Source: Bacteroides sp. (GTDB taxonomy: Bacteria > Bacteroidota > Bacteroidia > Bacteroidales > Bacteroidaceae). Taken from it: 5,178 nucleotides of DNA. Below, piece after piece: positions 1 to 5,178 of this stretch; the stretch's first letter is position 1; each line of letters begins with the position of its first letter. The stretch is taken from NCBI GenBank assembly GCA_017556595.1, contig JAFYML010000319.1, positions 1 to 5,178 on the forward strand, read 5' to 3'. The notes under the pieces are model-generated. The model worked only from the letters and a program-made list of their open reading frames with translations, did no database searches and was not told where the DNA came from. Both the position numbers and the translations under genes were made by a program.

Positions 1-248
1 AGATCTACGCCGACGTTACCGGAAAGGAAATTGAGGTCACCCGCCGCACCCAGGCTGCCGCCGCCGGCAGTGCCATTTTGGCTGCCAGCGCAGCCGGCAT
101 CTATCCTGATGCCGTTACCGCGGTAAAAGCGCTTTCTGTGCCGGCTGCCGCAGTTTACAAGCCTGATCCCAAAAACACAACCGCTTACGAATCCCTCTAT
201 CAGCGCTACTGCACCCTTTCCGAGCAATTTGCAAAAGCGCCACACTAA
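1..248 (+). CDS. araB: FGGY-family carbohydrate kinase, probably L-ribulokinase, C-terminal 81 residues (5' end outside window)
   Basis: The frame is open from the left edge (first full codon at base 3) to TAA at 246-248 and has no start codon here. FGGY kinases phosphorylate sugars with ATP in the cytoplasm; ribulokinase makes L-ribulose 5-phosphate in arabinose catabolism. What is visible is the end of the C-terminal actin-like domain: a strand reading IYADVTGKEIEV, the small-residue helix TQAAAAGSAILAASAAG, then GIYPD and a closing stretch with YKPDPKN and ESLYQRY. This pattern is typical of the tail of ribulokinase. The catalytic and FGGY signature regions lie outside the window, so xylulokinase or another FGGY kinase remains possible. 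Composition is about 57 % G+C with many GCC, GGC and ACC codons, unlike every other gene in the window. It converges on the truncated aroE about 40 bp away. Either a different source organism or horizontal transfer is implied. Confidence 0.68.
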   Translation, partial: IYADVTGKEIEVTRRTQAAAAGSAILAASAAGIYPDAVTAVKALSVPAAAVYKPDPKNTTAYESLYQRYCTLSEQFAKAPH

Positions 249-258
249 TCCGCATTCT

Positions 259-283
259 ATCTGTTTACACATTGTTAACAGAT
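259..283. terminator. Strong hairpin after the sugar kinase gene, possible terminator
   Basis: The arms ATCTGTTTACA (259-269) and TGTTAACAGAT (273-283) pair over 11 bp with a single T/T mismatch and a 3-nt loop (CAT). The hairpin starts 10 nt after the kinase stop codon and is followed on the plus strand by TTAT rather than a long T-run. It could be a weak intrinsic terminator for the kinase gene. It is AT-rich for a terminator, so a protein-binding or recombination site is an alternative. It lies on the kinase side of the point where aroE homology ends, so it probably belongs with the kinase sequence. Confidence 0.45.
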
Positions 284-300
284 TTATCATGAATCTTTCA
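284..300. other. Compositional and homology breakpoint between kinase-side and aroE-side sequence
   Basis: On the minus strand aroE can be followed as far as the codons for KLK (about 293-301), after which the reading becomes unrelated and hits TGA at 287-289. To the left, the plus-strand kinase sequence is about 57 % G+C; to the right, the aroE fragment is about 36 %. I saw no insertion-sequence end, target duplication or tRNA at the join. The exact base cannot be placed without aligning an intact relative. Confidence 0.6.
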
Positions 301-598
301 GTTTCTTTTTCCCCTTGGGGAGATTAACGATTTTGATAACATTCACGGCACCAATCTTCTTGGCTGTTTCAGGGTCCAATTCATCAAGATACTTAATCAC
401 CTTCTCCTTGTACGGAATGGTTACATTCATCCCTTTCAAGTTTGGATTATCTTGAAGGATATGCTTAAACTCTGCGATATCTGCAATTTCATAATTTACA
501 TAGCAGGCATCGATACCTTCTGAATAGAATTTCTGATTAAAAAAACCTTCTGAAAAAGAGTGTCCCAAGGGAAAACCTATTAACCCATATTTATCCAT
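287..598 (-). CDS. aroE: Shikimate dehydrogenase, N-terminal fragment (truncated, probably non-functional)
   Basis: AroE reduces 3-dehydroshikimate to shikimate with NADPH in the shikimate pathway. The 103-residue frame contains the N-terminal substrate-binding domain: shikimate-binding PLGHSFS (residues 10-16), NVTIPYKE (58-65) with catalytic Lys64, and GAVNV (83-87) with substrate-binding Asn86. Family members are about 245-290 residues. Here the homology stops at KKLK (residue 101), just where the conserved G-x-N-[ST]-D motif with the catalytic Asp should follow, and the frame ends with two unrelated residues and TGA. The whole NADP-binding Rossmann domain is absent, and I saw no continuation in another frame between 249 and 290. 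The start ATG (596-598) lies 20 nt after the ubiE stop and gives the usual MxxYGLIG beginning. Its G+C is about 36 % by hand count. The truncation reflects either a real disruption or an assembly join. Confidence 0.9.
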   Translation of the reverse strand: MDKYGLIGFPLGHSFSEGFFNQKFYSEGIDACYVNYEIADIAEFKHILQDNPNLKGMNVTIPYKEKVIKYLDELDPETAKKIGAVNVIKIVNLPKGKKKLKDS

Positions 599-618
599 AT
601 GCTTATTTAGCTTAGTTA

Positions 619-1359
619 TTATTTAGTTGCAACATAAAGTGTGCAAATGCCAAATGTGAGGCGGCGAAAAGTCGCCTTACTGAAACCGGCACGCAACAAT
701 GATTCTTGTAAAAGCTCTCCTTGCGGAAAAGCCTTGATACTATCTGGCAGATAGGTATATGCGCTATTGTCGCGCGAAATGCACTTACCTATCAACGGAA
801 TCATTGTTTTGGAATAGAACTTATAAAGTTGTTTCATAGGGAAGTATTGTGGTGTGGAGAGTTCAAGTATCACCAACTGTCCTCCTAGCGATAGCACCCG
901 ATAAATCTCGGCAAATGCTTTGTCCAAATGTTCAAAGTTGCGTATACCAAAGGTCGATGAAACAGCATCGAAACTATTATCAGGGAAAGAGAGATTCGTA
1001 CAATCTTCGCGTTGAAAAGAGACCTTTCCCGACGAGAGACCGGCATCGGCCACTTTTTGGCGAGCCACCGCCATCATTCCTTCGCTAATGTCTATTCCTA
1101 TCAATTGTTCCGGTTGCAAATGGCGGGCGGCCAAGATGGCAAAATCGCCCGTACCTGTTGCAACATCCAACATCCGCCGAGGTTTACACGACTTCAATGC
1201 CTTGATAGCCCTGTTTCGCCAATACCTATCTACCCCCAACGACAATGTATGATTCAACTTGTCGTAGGTAGGCGCAATATGGTCGAACATCTGTTCTATC
1301 TGTTCGCTCTTGCTACCTTCATAGCCTATTGGCAATACCTCTTCTTGCGGATAGTTCAT
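619..1359 (-). CDS. ubiE: Demethylmenaquinone methyltransferase (UbiE/MenG, COQ5 family)
   Basis: This SAM-dependent C-methyltransferase converts demethylmenaquinone to menaquinone, the last step of menaquinone synthesis, acting at the cytoplasmic membrane surface. Bacteroidales make menaquinone and not ubiquinone, so the MenG role applies. Visible motifs are [24 protein letters not shown] (residues 25-48, UbiE signature 1 region), SAM motif [12 protein letters not shown] (64-74), the acidic IGIDIS (87-92, Asp90), FGIRNF (137-142), [15 protein letters not shown] (154-168) and [16 protein letters not shown] (201-216). In the usual RVLKPGG motif, Lys-Pro is replaced by Ser-Leu. At 246 residues the length is normal for the family. 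The start ATG lies 17 nt after the purC stop, and the gene is followed 20 nt later by aroE, whose pathway supplies chorismate for menaquinone. Probably cotranscribed with phoH and purC. Confidence 0.96.
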   Translation of the reverse strand: MNYPQEEVLPIGYEGSKSEQIEQMFDHIAPTYDKLNHTLSLGVDRYWRNRAIKALKSCKPRRMLDVATGTGDFAILAARHLQPEQLIGIDISEGMMAVARQKVADAGLSSGKVSFQREDCTNLSFPDNSFDAVSSTFGIRNFEHLDKAFAEIYRVLSLGGQLVILELSTPQYFPMKQLYKFYSKTMIPLIGKCISRDNSAYTYLPDSIKAFPQGELLQESLLRAGFSKATFRRLTFGICTLYVATK

Positions 1360-1376
1360 ATCGGGAAAACGGATGG

Positions 1377-2318
1377 TTACTTCAAATATTCAGTAACGTT
1401 CTTTTCAATACGTTCAGCAATATTGTCGGTATTTTCCTTTACGAATTTTTCACCGGTAATGTGTTCGTAAAGTTCAATGTAGCGATTGCTGATATTTTCC
1501 ACAATTTCATCGGTCATTTCGGGCACTTGTTGTCCTTCCTTACCTTGGAAACCATTATCCATCAACCATTCGCGCACAAATTCTTTCGAAAGTTGCTTTT
1601 GAGGTTCGCCCTTCAAGAAGCGTTCTTCATAACCTTCGCTATAGAAATAACGGCTTGAGTCGGGTGTATGAATTTCGTCCATCAAATAGATTTGACCATT
1701 GTGCTTACCGAATTCATATTTGGTATCTACCAAAATCAAACCACGTTCAGCAGCAATTTCTGTACCGCGTTGGAAGAGGGCGAGTGTGTATTTCTCCAAC
1801 AAAGCATACTCTTCTGGAGTAGCCAATCCTTGAGCAAGGATTTCTTCTTTAGAGATATCTTGGTCGTGTTCGCCAATTTCAGCCTTTGTGGTAGGAGTAA
1901 TGATAGGAGTTGGGAACTTTTGGTTTTCCTTCATGCCTTCGGGAAGTTTCACACCACAGATTTCGCGCACGCCGCTCTTATATGCTCTCCAAGCCGAGCC
2001 ACAAAGATATCCGCGTACAATCATTTCCACAGCAAATCCTTCGCACATCACGCCCACTGTTACCATTGGGTCGGGTGTAGCCATCTTCCAGTTAGGACAA
2101 ATATCGGTTGTAGCATCGAGGAACTTAGCTGCAATTTGGTTCAGCATTTGTCCTTTGAAAGGAATACCTTTAGGCAATACCACGTCGAAAGCCGAGATAC
2201 GGTCGGTGGCTACCATCACTAATTTTTCTCCGCCAATGTTATACACATCGCGCACTTTACCATGATAAACACTTGTTTGTCCAGGGAAGTTGAATTCTGT
2301 TGCTGTTAATGCTTTCAT
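1377..2318 (-). CDS. purC: Phosphoribosylaminoimidazole-succinocarboxamide synthase (SAICAR synthetase)
   Basis: PurC joins CAIR and L-aspartate using ATP to give SAICAR in de novo purine synthesis in the cytoplasm. The 313-residue protein shows GKVRDVY (20-26), which forms part of the nucleotide-binding strand-loop; [13 protein letters not shown] (37-49); the SAICAR signature 1 region [17 protein letters not shown] (98-114); [18 protein letters not shown] (135-152); signature 2 LVDTKYEFG (196-204); and [11 protein letters not shown] (214-224). The length matches the longer PurC form of about 300-315 residues rather than the roughly 240-residue E. coli type. The start ATG (2316-2318) is 8 nt after the phoH stop, so translation is probably coupled. 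No purine-responsive site is visible in front of it. All key motifs are intact. Confidence 0.97.
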   Translation of the reverse strand: MKALTATEFNFPGQTSVYHGKVRDVYNIGGEKLVMVATDRISAFDVVLPKGIPFKGQMLNQIAAKFLDATTDICPNWKMATPDPMVTVGVMCEGFAVEMIVRGYLCGSAWRAYKSGVREICGVKLPEGMKENQKFPTPIITPTTKAEIGEHDQDISKEEILAQGLATPEEYALLEKYTLALFQRGTEIAAERGLILVDTKYEFGKHNGQIYLMDEIHTPDSSRYFYSEGYEERFLKGEPQKQLSKEFVREWLMDNGFQGKEGQQVPEMTDEIVENISNRYIELYEHITGEKFVKENTDNIAERIEKNVTEYLK

Positions 2319-2326
2319 ATCGTTGA

Positions 2327-3310
2327 TTATTTATTGATGTTTTCTAATTTTTTCTTTTCACGCTCCAGTTTTTGTTCTTTGTCGAAGTGTTCGTATGCTT
2401 CTACAATTCGAGTCACCAAATGGTGGCGCACAATATCTTTCTTGTTCAGTTCGATAAAGCTGATACCCTTTACACCTTTCAATATCTTCAGTGCTTGTAC
2501 CAAGCCCGATGCTTGCGACGAGGGTAAGTCTATCTGTGTCATATCGCCCGTTACTATCATCTTGGTGTTCATACCCATACGCGTCAAGAACATCTTGATT
2601 TGTGCCGAGGTTGTGTTTTGCGCTTCGTCAAGAATCACTACCGCATCGTTCAGTGTACGACCACGCATAAAAGCAAGCGGTGCTATTTGAATGACGTTCA
2701 ACTCCATGTACTCCTTCAACTTAGCAGCAGGAATCATGTCTTGCAAAGCGTCGTACAAGGGTTGCAAATAGGGGTCAATCTTGTCTTTCATATCGCCAGG
2801 CAAGAATCCCAATTTCTCACCGGCTTCGACGGCCGGACGTGAAAGAATAATCTTCTTTATCTCCTTGTTCTTCAATGCGCGAACGGCAAGGGCAATAGCT
2901 GTATAGGTCTTACCCGAGCCGGCAGGACCGATAGCAAATACCATATCGTTCTTGGCAAAAGCTTCAACCAATTTCAATTGATTATCGCTACGTGGAATGA
3001 TGGGCTTGCCCGTAACGCTGAACACGATAACATCGCCACTCTTTTCGGCTTGCGGTTTATTGCCTTTTACAATGTCTATGATAACCTCTTCTTTCAGCGA
3101 ATTATATTCAGCGCAATGCTTTTCCAACTTGATGATGTTTTCTTCGAACGCGCACATCTCTTCCTCGTCGCCCAACACTTTAATCACGTTGCCTCGGGCC
3201 ACGATGCGCAATTTGGGATAGAGAGCCTTTATCAACTGCATGTTGGTGTTGTTCACACCATAGAAGATAACAGGATCTATATCCTCTAAAACAATGAGTT
3301 TTTCTATCAT
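2327..3310 (-). CDS. phoH: PhoH family protein (PhoH/YbeZ-like P-loop ATPase)
   Basis: PhoH-like proteins are cytoplasmic ATPases, with predicted RNA-helicase-like activity, often linked to RNA metabolism, ribosome maturation and stress. The exact biochemical role is unsettled for the family. The N-terminal region (about 1-85) resembles the KH-like part of YbeZ-type proteins, with [15 protein letters not shown] and [12 protein letters not shown]. The ATPase domain carries Walker A GPAGSGKT (128-135), [17 protein letters not shown] (157-173), Walker [10 protein letters not shown] (224-232) and [10 protein letters not shown] (254-263). The C-terminus is a highly charged Lys/Glu-rich tail (about 310-327). 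The length of 327 is normal for the long form. A 94-nt gap with a promoter-like element precedes it, suggesting it is the first gene of a phoH-purC-ubiE-aroE operon. Unlike many bacteria, it is not followed by ybeY in this window. Confidence 0.95.
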   Translation of the reverse strand: MIEKLIVLEDIDPVIFYGVNNTNMQLIKALYPKLRIVARGNVIKVLGDEEEMCAFEENIIKLEKHCAEYNSLKEEVIIDIVKGNKPQAEKSGDVIVFSVTGKPIIPRSDNQLKLVEAFAKNDMVFAIGPAGSGKTYTAIALAVRALKNKEIKKIILSRPAVEAGEKLGFLPGDMKDKIDPYLQPLYDALQDMIPAAKLKEYMELNVIQIAPLAFMRGRTLNDAVVILDEAQNTTSAQIKMFLTRMGMNTKMIVTGDMTQIDLPSSQASGLVQALKILKGVKGISFIELNKKDIVRHHLVTRIVEAYEHFDKEQKLEREKKKLENINK

Positions 3311-3334
3311 TCTTTCTATTTAGATTTGAGAATG

Positions 3335-3342
3335 CAAAAATA
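3335..3342 (-). promoter_or_regulatory. Candidate Bacteroidetes-type promoter -7 element for phoH operon
   Basis: Read on the minus strand, this is TATTTTTG followed by C, an exact match to the Bacteroidetes -7 consensus TAnnTTTG. It ends 24 nt upstream of the phoH ATG, which would give a 5' leader of roughly 15-20 nt. No clear TTTG -33 element is seen about 20 nt further upstream, so the promoter is only half supported, and the surrounding sequence is AT-rich. It lies in the only sizeable gap among the intact minus-strand genes. Confidence 0.5.
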
Positions 3343-3357
3343 GTGAAACTCTTAATA

Positions 3358-3379
3358 TTGTTCTTCTTTTTTCGAACAA
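3358..3379. repeat. Small inverted repeat between the pseudouridine synthase gene and phoH
   Basis: TTGTTC (3358-3363) and GAACAA (3374-3379) form perfect 6-bp arms around a 10-nt loop. It begins about 25 nt past the stop of the pseudouridine synthase gene and lies upstream of the phoH promoter candidate. It could be a weak terminator or an operator; there is no T-run after it on the minus strand. The stem is short and the region AT-rich, so it may be chance. Confidence 0.25.
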
Positions 3380-3404
3380 AAAAATAGCAAGTTTTGAAGT
3401 TTGT

Positions 3405-4064
3405 TTATCCAAACATCTTGAATGAAGGGGGAAGTGGGGCCTCTACTGTAATGTTTTCCTTAGAAACCGGATGCACGAAAGCGATACGACGCGCATGCAG
3501 ACAGATACTTCCATCGGGATTTGAACGAGCAAAACCATACTTCAAATCGCCCTTGATGGGGCATCCCATTTTGGATAACTGACAACGGATTTGATGATGA
3601 CGGCCTGTCTTCAGATTCACTTCCAACAAGTAATAGTTGTCCGAAGCGGCTATCAGGCGATAGTCGAGCAAAGCATGCTTGCTACCAGACTTTTCCTTGT
3701 CGTAAGCATAGCTTTTGTTTTGTTTTTCATTGCGCAGCAACCAATGGCTAAGGGTACCCTCCTCTTGCGGTGGGCGATTCTTCACTACGGCCCAATAGGT
3801 TTTCTGCACTTCGCCGCGCTTGAACATTTCGTTCAGTCGCGAAAGGGCTTTGCTAGTTTTAGCAAAAAGCACAAGACCGCTTACGGGACGGTCGAGGCGG
3901 TGTGTTACACCCACAAAGACATTGCCGGGTTTCTGATACTTCTCTTTCAAATACTGCTTTACGGTTTCCGATAGAGGGGTATCACCGGTTTTGTCACCTT
4001 GAACAATCTCGGAAGCGGTCTTGTTGACAATGATTATGTGATTGTCTTCGTAGACAACGGTCAT
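3405..4064 (-). CDS. RluA-family RNA pseudouridine synthase, short form without S4 domain
   Basis: RluA-family enzymes isomerise specific uridines in rRNA or tRNA to pseudouridine. The 219-residue protein starts directly with the catalytic domain (VVYEDNHIIIVNKTAS, residues 3-18) and has no N-terminal S4 RNA-binding domain, unlike RluC and RluD. Motif II THRLDRPVSGLVLFAKTS (54-71) carries the catalytic Asp58, and LKTGRHHQIR (151-160), KGDLKYG (171-177) and LHARRIAFVHP (189-199) are the other family motifs. The common NKPAG-type sequence near the N-terminus reads NKTAS here. Its target uridine cannot be told from sequence, so no rlu or tru symbol is given. The start ATG is 8 nt after the fabG stop, suggesting cotranscription with fabG. 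The ORF and motifs appear intact. Confidence 0.93.
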   Translation of the reverse strand: MTVVYEDNHIIIVNKTASEIVQGDKTGDTPLSETVKQYLKEKYQKPGNVFVGVTHRLDRPVSGLVLFAKTSKALSRLNEMFKRGEVQKTYWAVVKNRPPQEEGTLSHWLLRNEKQNKSYAYDKEKSGSKHALLDYRLIAASDNYYLLEVNLKTGRHHQIRCQLSKMGCPIKGDLKYGFARSNPDGSICLHARRIAFVHPVSKENITVEAPLPPSFKMFG

Positions 4065-4072
4065 AGTCGTAA

Positions 4073-4819
4073 TTACATATTCATTCCACCATCAACTTGA
4101 ATCACTTGGCCAGTTACGTACGAAGCCATATCCGATGCCAAGAAGGTAGCAATGTTGGCTACATCTTCAGGTGTACCACCACGACGCAATGGGATGCGTT
4201 TTGCCCATTCTGCCTTCACTTCGTCAGAGAGTGCATCGGTCATAGCAGTCATGATAAAGCCCGGAGCAATGGCGTTAGCACGAATACCGCGCGAGCCAAG
4301 TTCTTGTGCAATCGACTTAGCCAACGCAATCATACCTGCCTTCGAAGCAGCGTAGTTCGATTGTCCTGCATTGCCGTGTACACCAACTACCGAAGCCATA
4401 TTGATGATGCTACCACCCTTTTGGCGCATCATTATAGGCGTACATGCGTGAATGAAATTGAACGCCGACTTCAAGTTTACATTGATTACCATATCCCATT
4501 GTTGTTCGCTCATACGCATCATCAAGCCGTCGCGAGTGATACCTGCGTTGTTCACCAAGATATCAATGCGTCCAAAGTCCTTATGAATTTCAGCAACAAC
4601 CTTTTCTGTATCTTCAAAATTAGCAGCATTCGAAGCATATCCTTTTGCCTTCACGCCAAAAGCTTCGATTTCCTTAGCTGTAGCTTCAGCATTTTCGTCA
4701 ATAACCAAATCAGTAAATGCAATGTTTGCGCCTTCGGCAGCAAATTTCAATGCAATAGCCTTACCAATGCCGCGTGCAGCACCGGTTACAAGGGCAGTTT
4801 TTCCTTCTAATAATCCCAT
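4073..4819 (-). CDS. fabG: 3-oxoacyl-[acyl-carrier-protein] reductase
   Basis: FabG reduces 3-oxoacyl-ACP to 3-hydroxyacyl-ACP with NADPH in the type II fatty-acid elongation cycle in the cytoplasm. It is a classical short-chain dehydrogenase of 248 residues, the usual size. Motifs are the cofactor-binding TGAARGIG (12-19), NNAG (90-93), and the catalytic tetrad Asn115, Ser143, Tyr156 and Lys160 (in VINVNLK, NMASVVG and NYAASK), followed by RANAIAPGFIMTAMT (180-194) and the C-terminal GQVIQVDGGMNM. NAGITRDGLMMRM (91-103) is characteristic of FabG among SDR enzymes. The start ATG (4817-4819) gives the MGLLEGKTALVTG beginning. It sits 37 nt downstream of a TetR-type regulator on the same strand and 8 nt upstream of the pseudouridine synthase gene. 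Other SDRs could look similar, but the whole motif set supports FabG. Confidence 0.95.
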   Translation of the reverse strand: MGLLEGKTALVTGAARGIGKAIALKFAAEGANIAFTDLVIDENAEATAKEIEAFGVKAKGYASNAANFEDTEKVVAEIHKDFGRIDILVNNAGITRDGLMMRMSEQQWDMVINVNLKSAFNFIHACTPIMMRQKGGSIINMASVVGVHGNAGQSNYAASKAGMIALAKSIAQELGSRGIRANAIAPGFIMTAMTDALSDEVKAEWAKRIPLRRGGTPEDVANIATFLASDMASYVTGQVIQVDGGMNM

Positions 4820-4830
4820 GTTAGTTTGTA

Positions 4831-4846
4831 TTTATTAGTTAATAAA
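4831..4846. promoter_or_regulatory. 16-bp palindrome between the TetR-type gene and fabG, possible operator
   Basis: TTTATTA and TAATAAA are perfect 7-bp arms around a 2-nt centre (GT), lying in the 37-nt gap and ending 12 nt upstream of the fabG ATG. A TetR-type regulator binds palindromes of about this size, and such a gene lies immediately upstream, so an operator controlling fabG is conceivable. The stretch is almost entirely A/T, where palindromes arise by chance, and no -7 promoter element of the TAnnTTTG type is seen in the gap. Confidence 0.25.
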
Positions 4847-4856
4847 ATAAGTTTTC

Positions 4857-5178
4857 TTAAAATCGTTTTCCCAATGCGCTCAACACCAACTTGGTGACAT
4901 ACTCTTCCTTCACATTGTCCTTCAAGTGTGCACCTATCTGACCGCGAATGTAGGGCGCTTCGATACCCTTTACACAATAATGCACAATTTCGGCGGTCAT
5001 GTGTATATCGTCCACTTCGAACACCCCTTTTTCCACACCATCGGCCAATATATCGCGAATCAACAGACGTTCGCGAGCATCGAAACGTTTACGAACAGCT
5101 TCTACTTGCCAAATGTTGCGGAAGAAGTCGGCACGAAGCGTCCCGTTACGATAAACCGTCTCTTTCACCGCATCCAAG
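4857..5178 (-). CDS. TetR/AcrR-family transcriptional regulator, C-terminal part (5' end outside window)
   Basis: About 107 codons of an open frame end at TAA (4857-4859) and run off the right edge. The missing N-terminal part should hold the helix-turn-helix DNA-binding domain, so what is visible is only the helical ligand-binding/dimerisation half. It includes an amphipathic stretch around RNIWQVEAVRKRFDARERLL, then LADGVEKGVFEVDD, a turn common in TetR C-terminal domains ahead of the helix MTAEIVHYCVKGIEAPYIRG. The codon at 5175-5177 is TTG and should be read as an internal Leu, not a start. The family assignment rests on this general pattern and on the position upstream of fabG, which fits a regulator of lipid metabolism; the ligand is unknown. 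It shares strand and style with the Bacteroidales genes. Confidence 0.75.
   Translation of the reverse strand, partial: LDAVKETVYRNGTLRADFFRNIWQVEAVRKRFDARERLLIRDILADGVEKGVFEVDDIHMTAEIVHYCVKGIEAPYIRGQIGAHLKDNVKEEYVTKLVLSALGKRF

Noticed and set aside
1..6. AGATCT (BglII site) at the very first bases as a sign of a cloning boundary
   Set aside because: The kinase reading frame passes through it naturally and the window edge may be arbitrary. A single 6-bp site is no evidence.
249..290. aroE continuing in another frame after a simple frameshift
   Set aside because: I saw no remnant of the expected G-x-N-[ST]-D motif in the minus-strand frames of this stretch, and the sequence then runs into the kinase gene. 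This is a break in homology, not a one- or two-base shift.
1668..2222. Long plus-strand open frames opposite purC (also 1888-2265)
   Set aside because: They lie entirely antisense to a fully conserved purC; the predicted peptides are low in structure and resemble no family.
3591..3974. Plus-strand 127-codon frame with hydrophobic stretches opposite the pseudouridine synthase gene
   Set aside because: The hydrophobic run comes from the complement of charged codons in the real gene. No independent coding evidence was seen.
4097..4810. A 237-codon plus-strand open frame opposite fabG
   Set aside because: It is fully antisense to a fabG with an intact catalytic tetrad, and its translation is Cys/His/Ser-rich with no recognisable domain. 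It is a codon-bias shadow.
5175..5177. TTG as the start codon of the TetR-type gene
   Set aside because: The frame is still open to the window edge, and a start here would leave a regulator without its DNA-binding domain. The gene more likely continues beyond the window.

Overview
The window is mostly a single leftward (minus-strand) run of housekeeping genes from a member of the Bacteroidales (Bacteroides/Prevotella-like gut or oral lineage). The evidence is the style of the encoded proteins, the tight conserved order phoH-purC-ubiE-aroE, the lack of obvious Shine-Dalgarno sequences, and a Bacteroidetes-type -7 promoter element (TAnnTTTG) upstream of phoH. The family or genus cannot be fixed from the sequence.

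Layout from right to left, in the direction of transcription: the C-terminal part of a TetR/AcrR-type regulator (cut by the window edge); fabG (3-oxoacyl-ACP reductase); a short RluA-family pseudouridine synthase 8 nt after fabG; a 94-nt AT-rich gap with a candidate promoter; phoH (PhoH/YbeZ-like ATPase); purC (SAICAR synthetase) 8 nt later; ubiE/menG (menaquinone methyltransferase) 17 nt later; and the first third of aroE (shikimate dehydrogenase) 20 nt later. The genes are linked by position rather than by one pathway: fatty-acid elongation, RNA modification, an RNA/stress-linked ATPase, purine synthesis, menaquinone synthesis, and the shikimate pathway that supplies chorismate to menaquinone.

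The left end does not fit the rest. aroE loses its homology after about 101 residues, just before the catalytic Asp and the whole NADP-binding domain. About 40 bp further left is the end of a convergent, plus-strand FGGY-family sugar kinase (probably L-ribulokinase). Its composition is about 57 % G+C by hand count, against about 36 % for the aroE fragment and roughly 45 % for its operon neighbours. A strong AT-rich hairpin sits between the two broken or partial genes. Either the contig is a chimeric join of two organisms, or there is a genuine rearrangement or insertion into aroE. A misjoin is the simpler reading.

I found no sign of an undescribed multi-gene system, CRISPR array, RNA gene or insertion sequence. 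Apart from the junction, this is an ordinary core-genome region.
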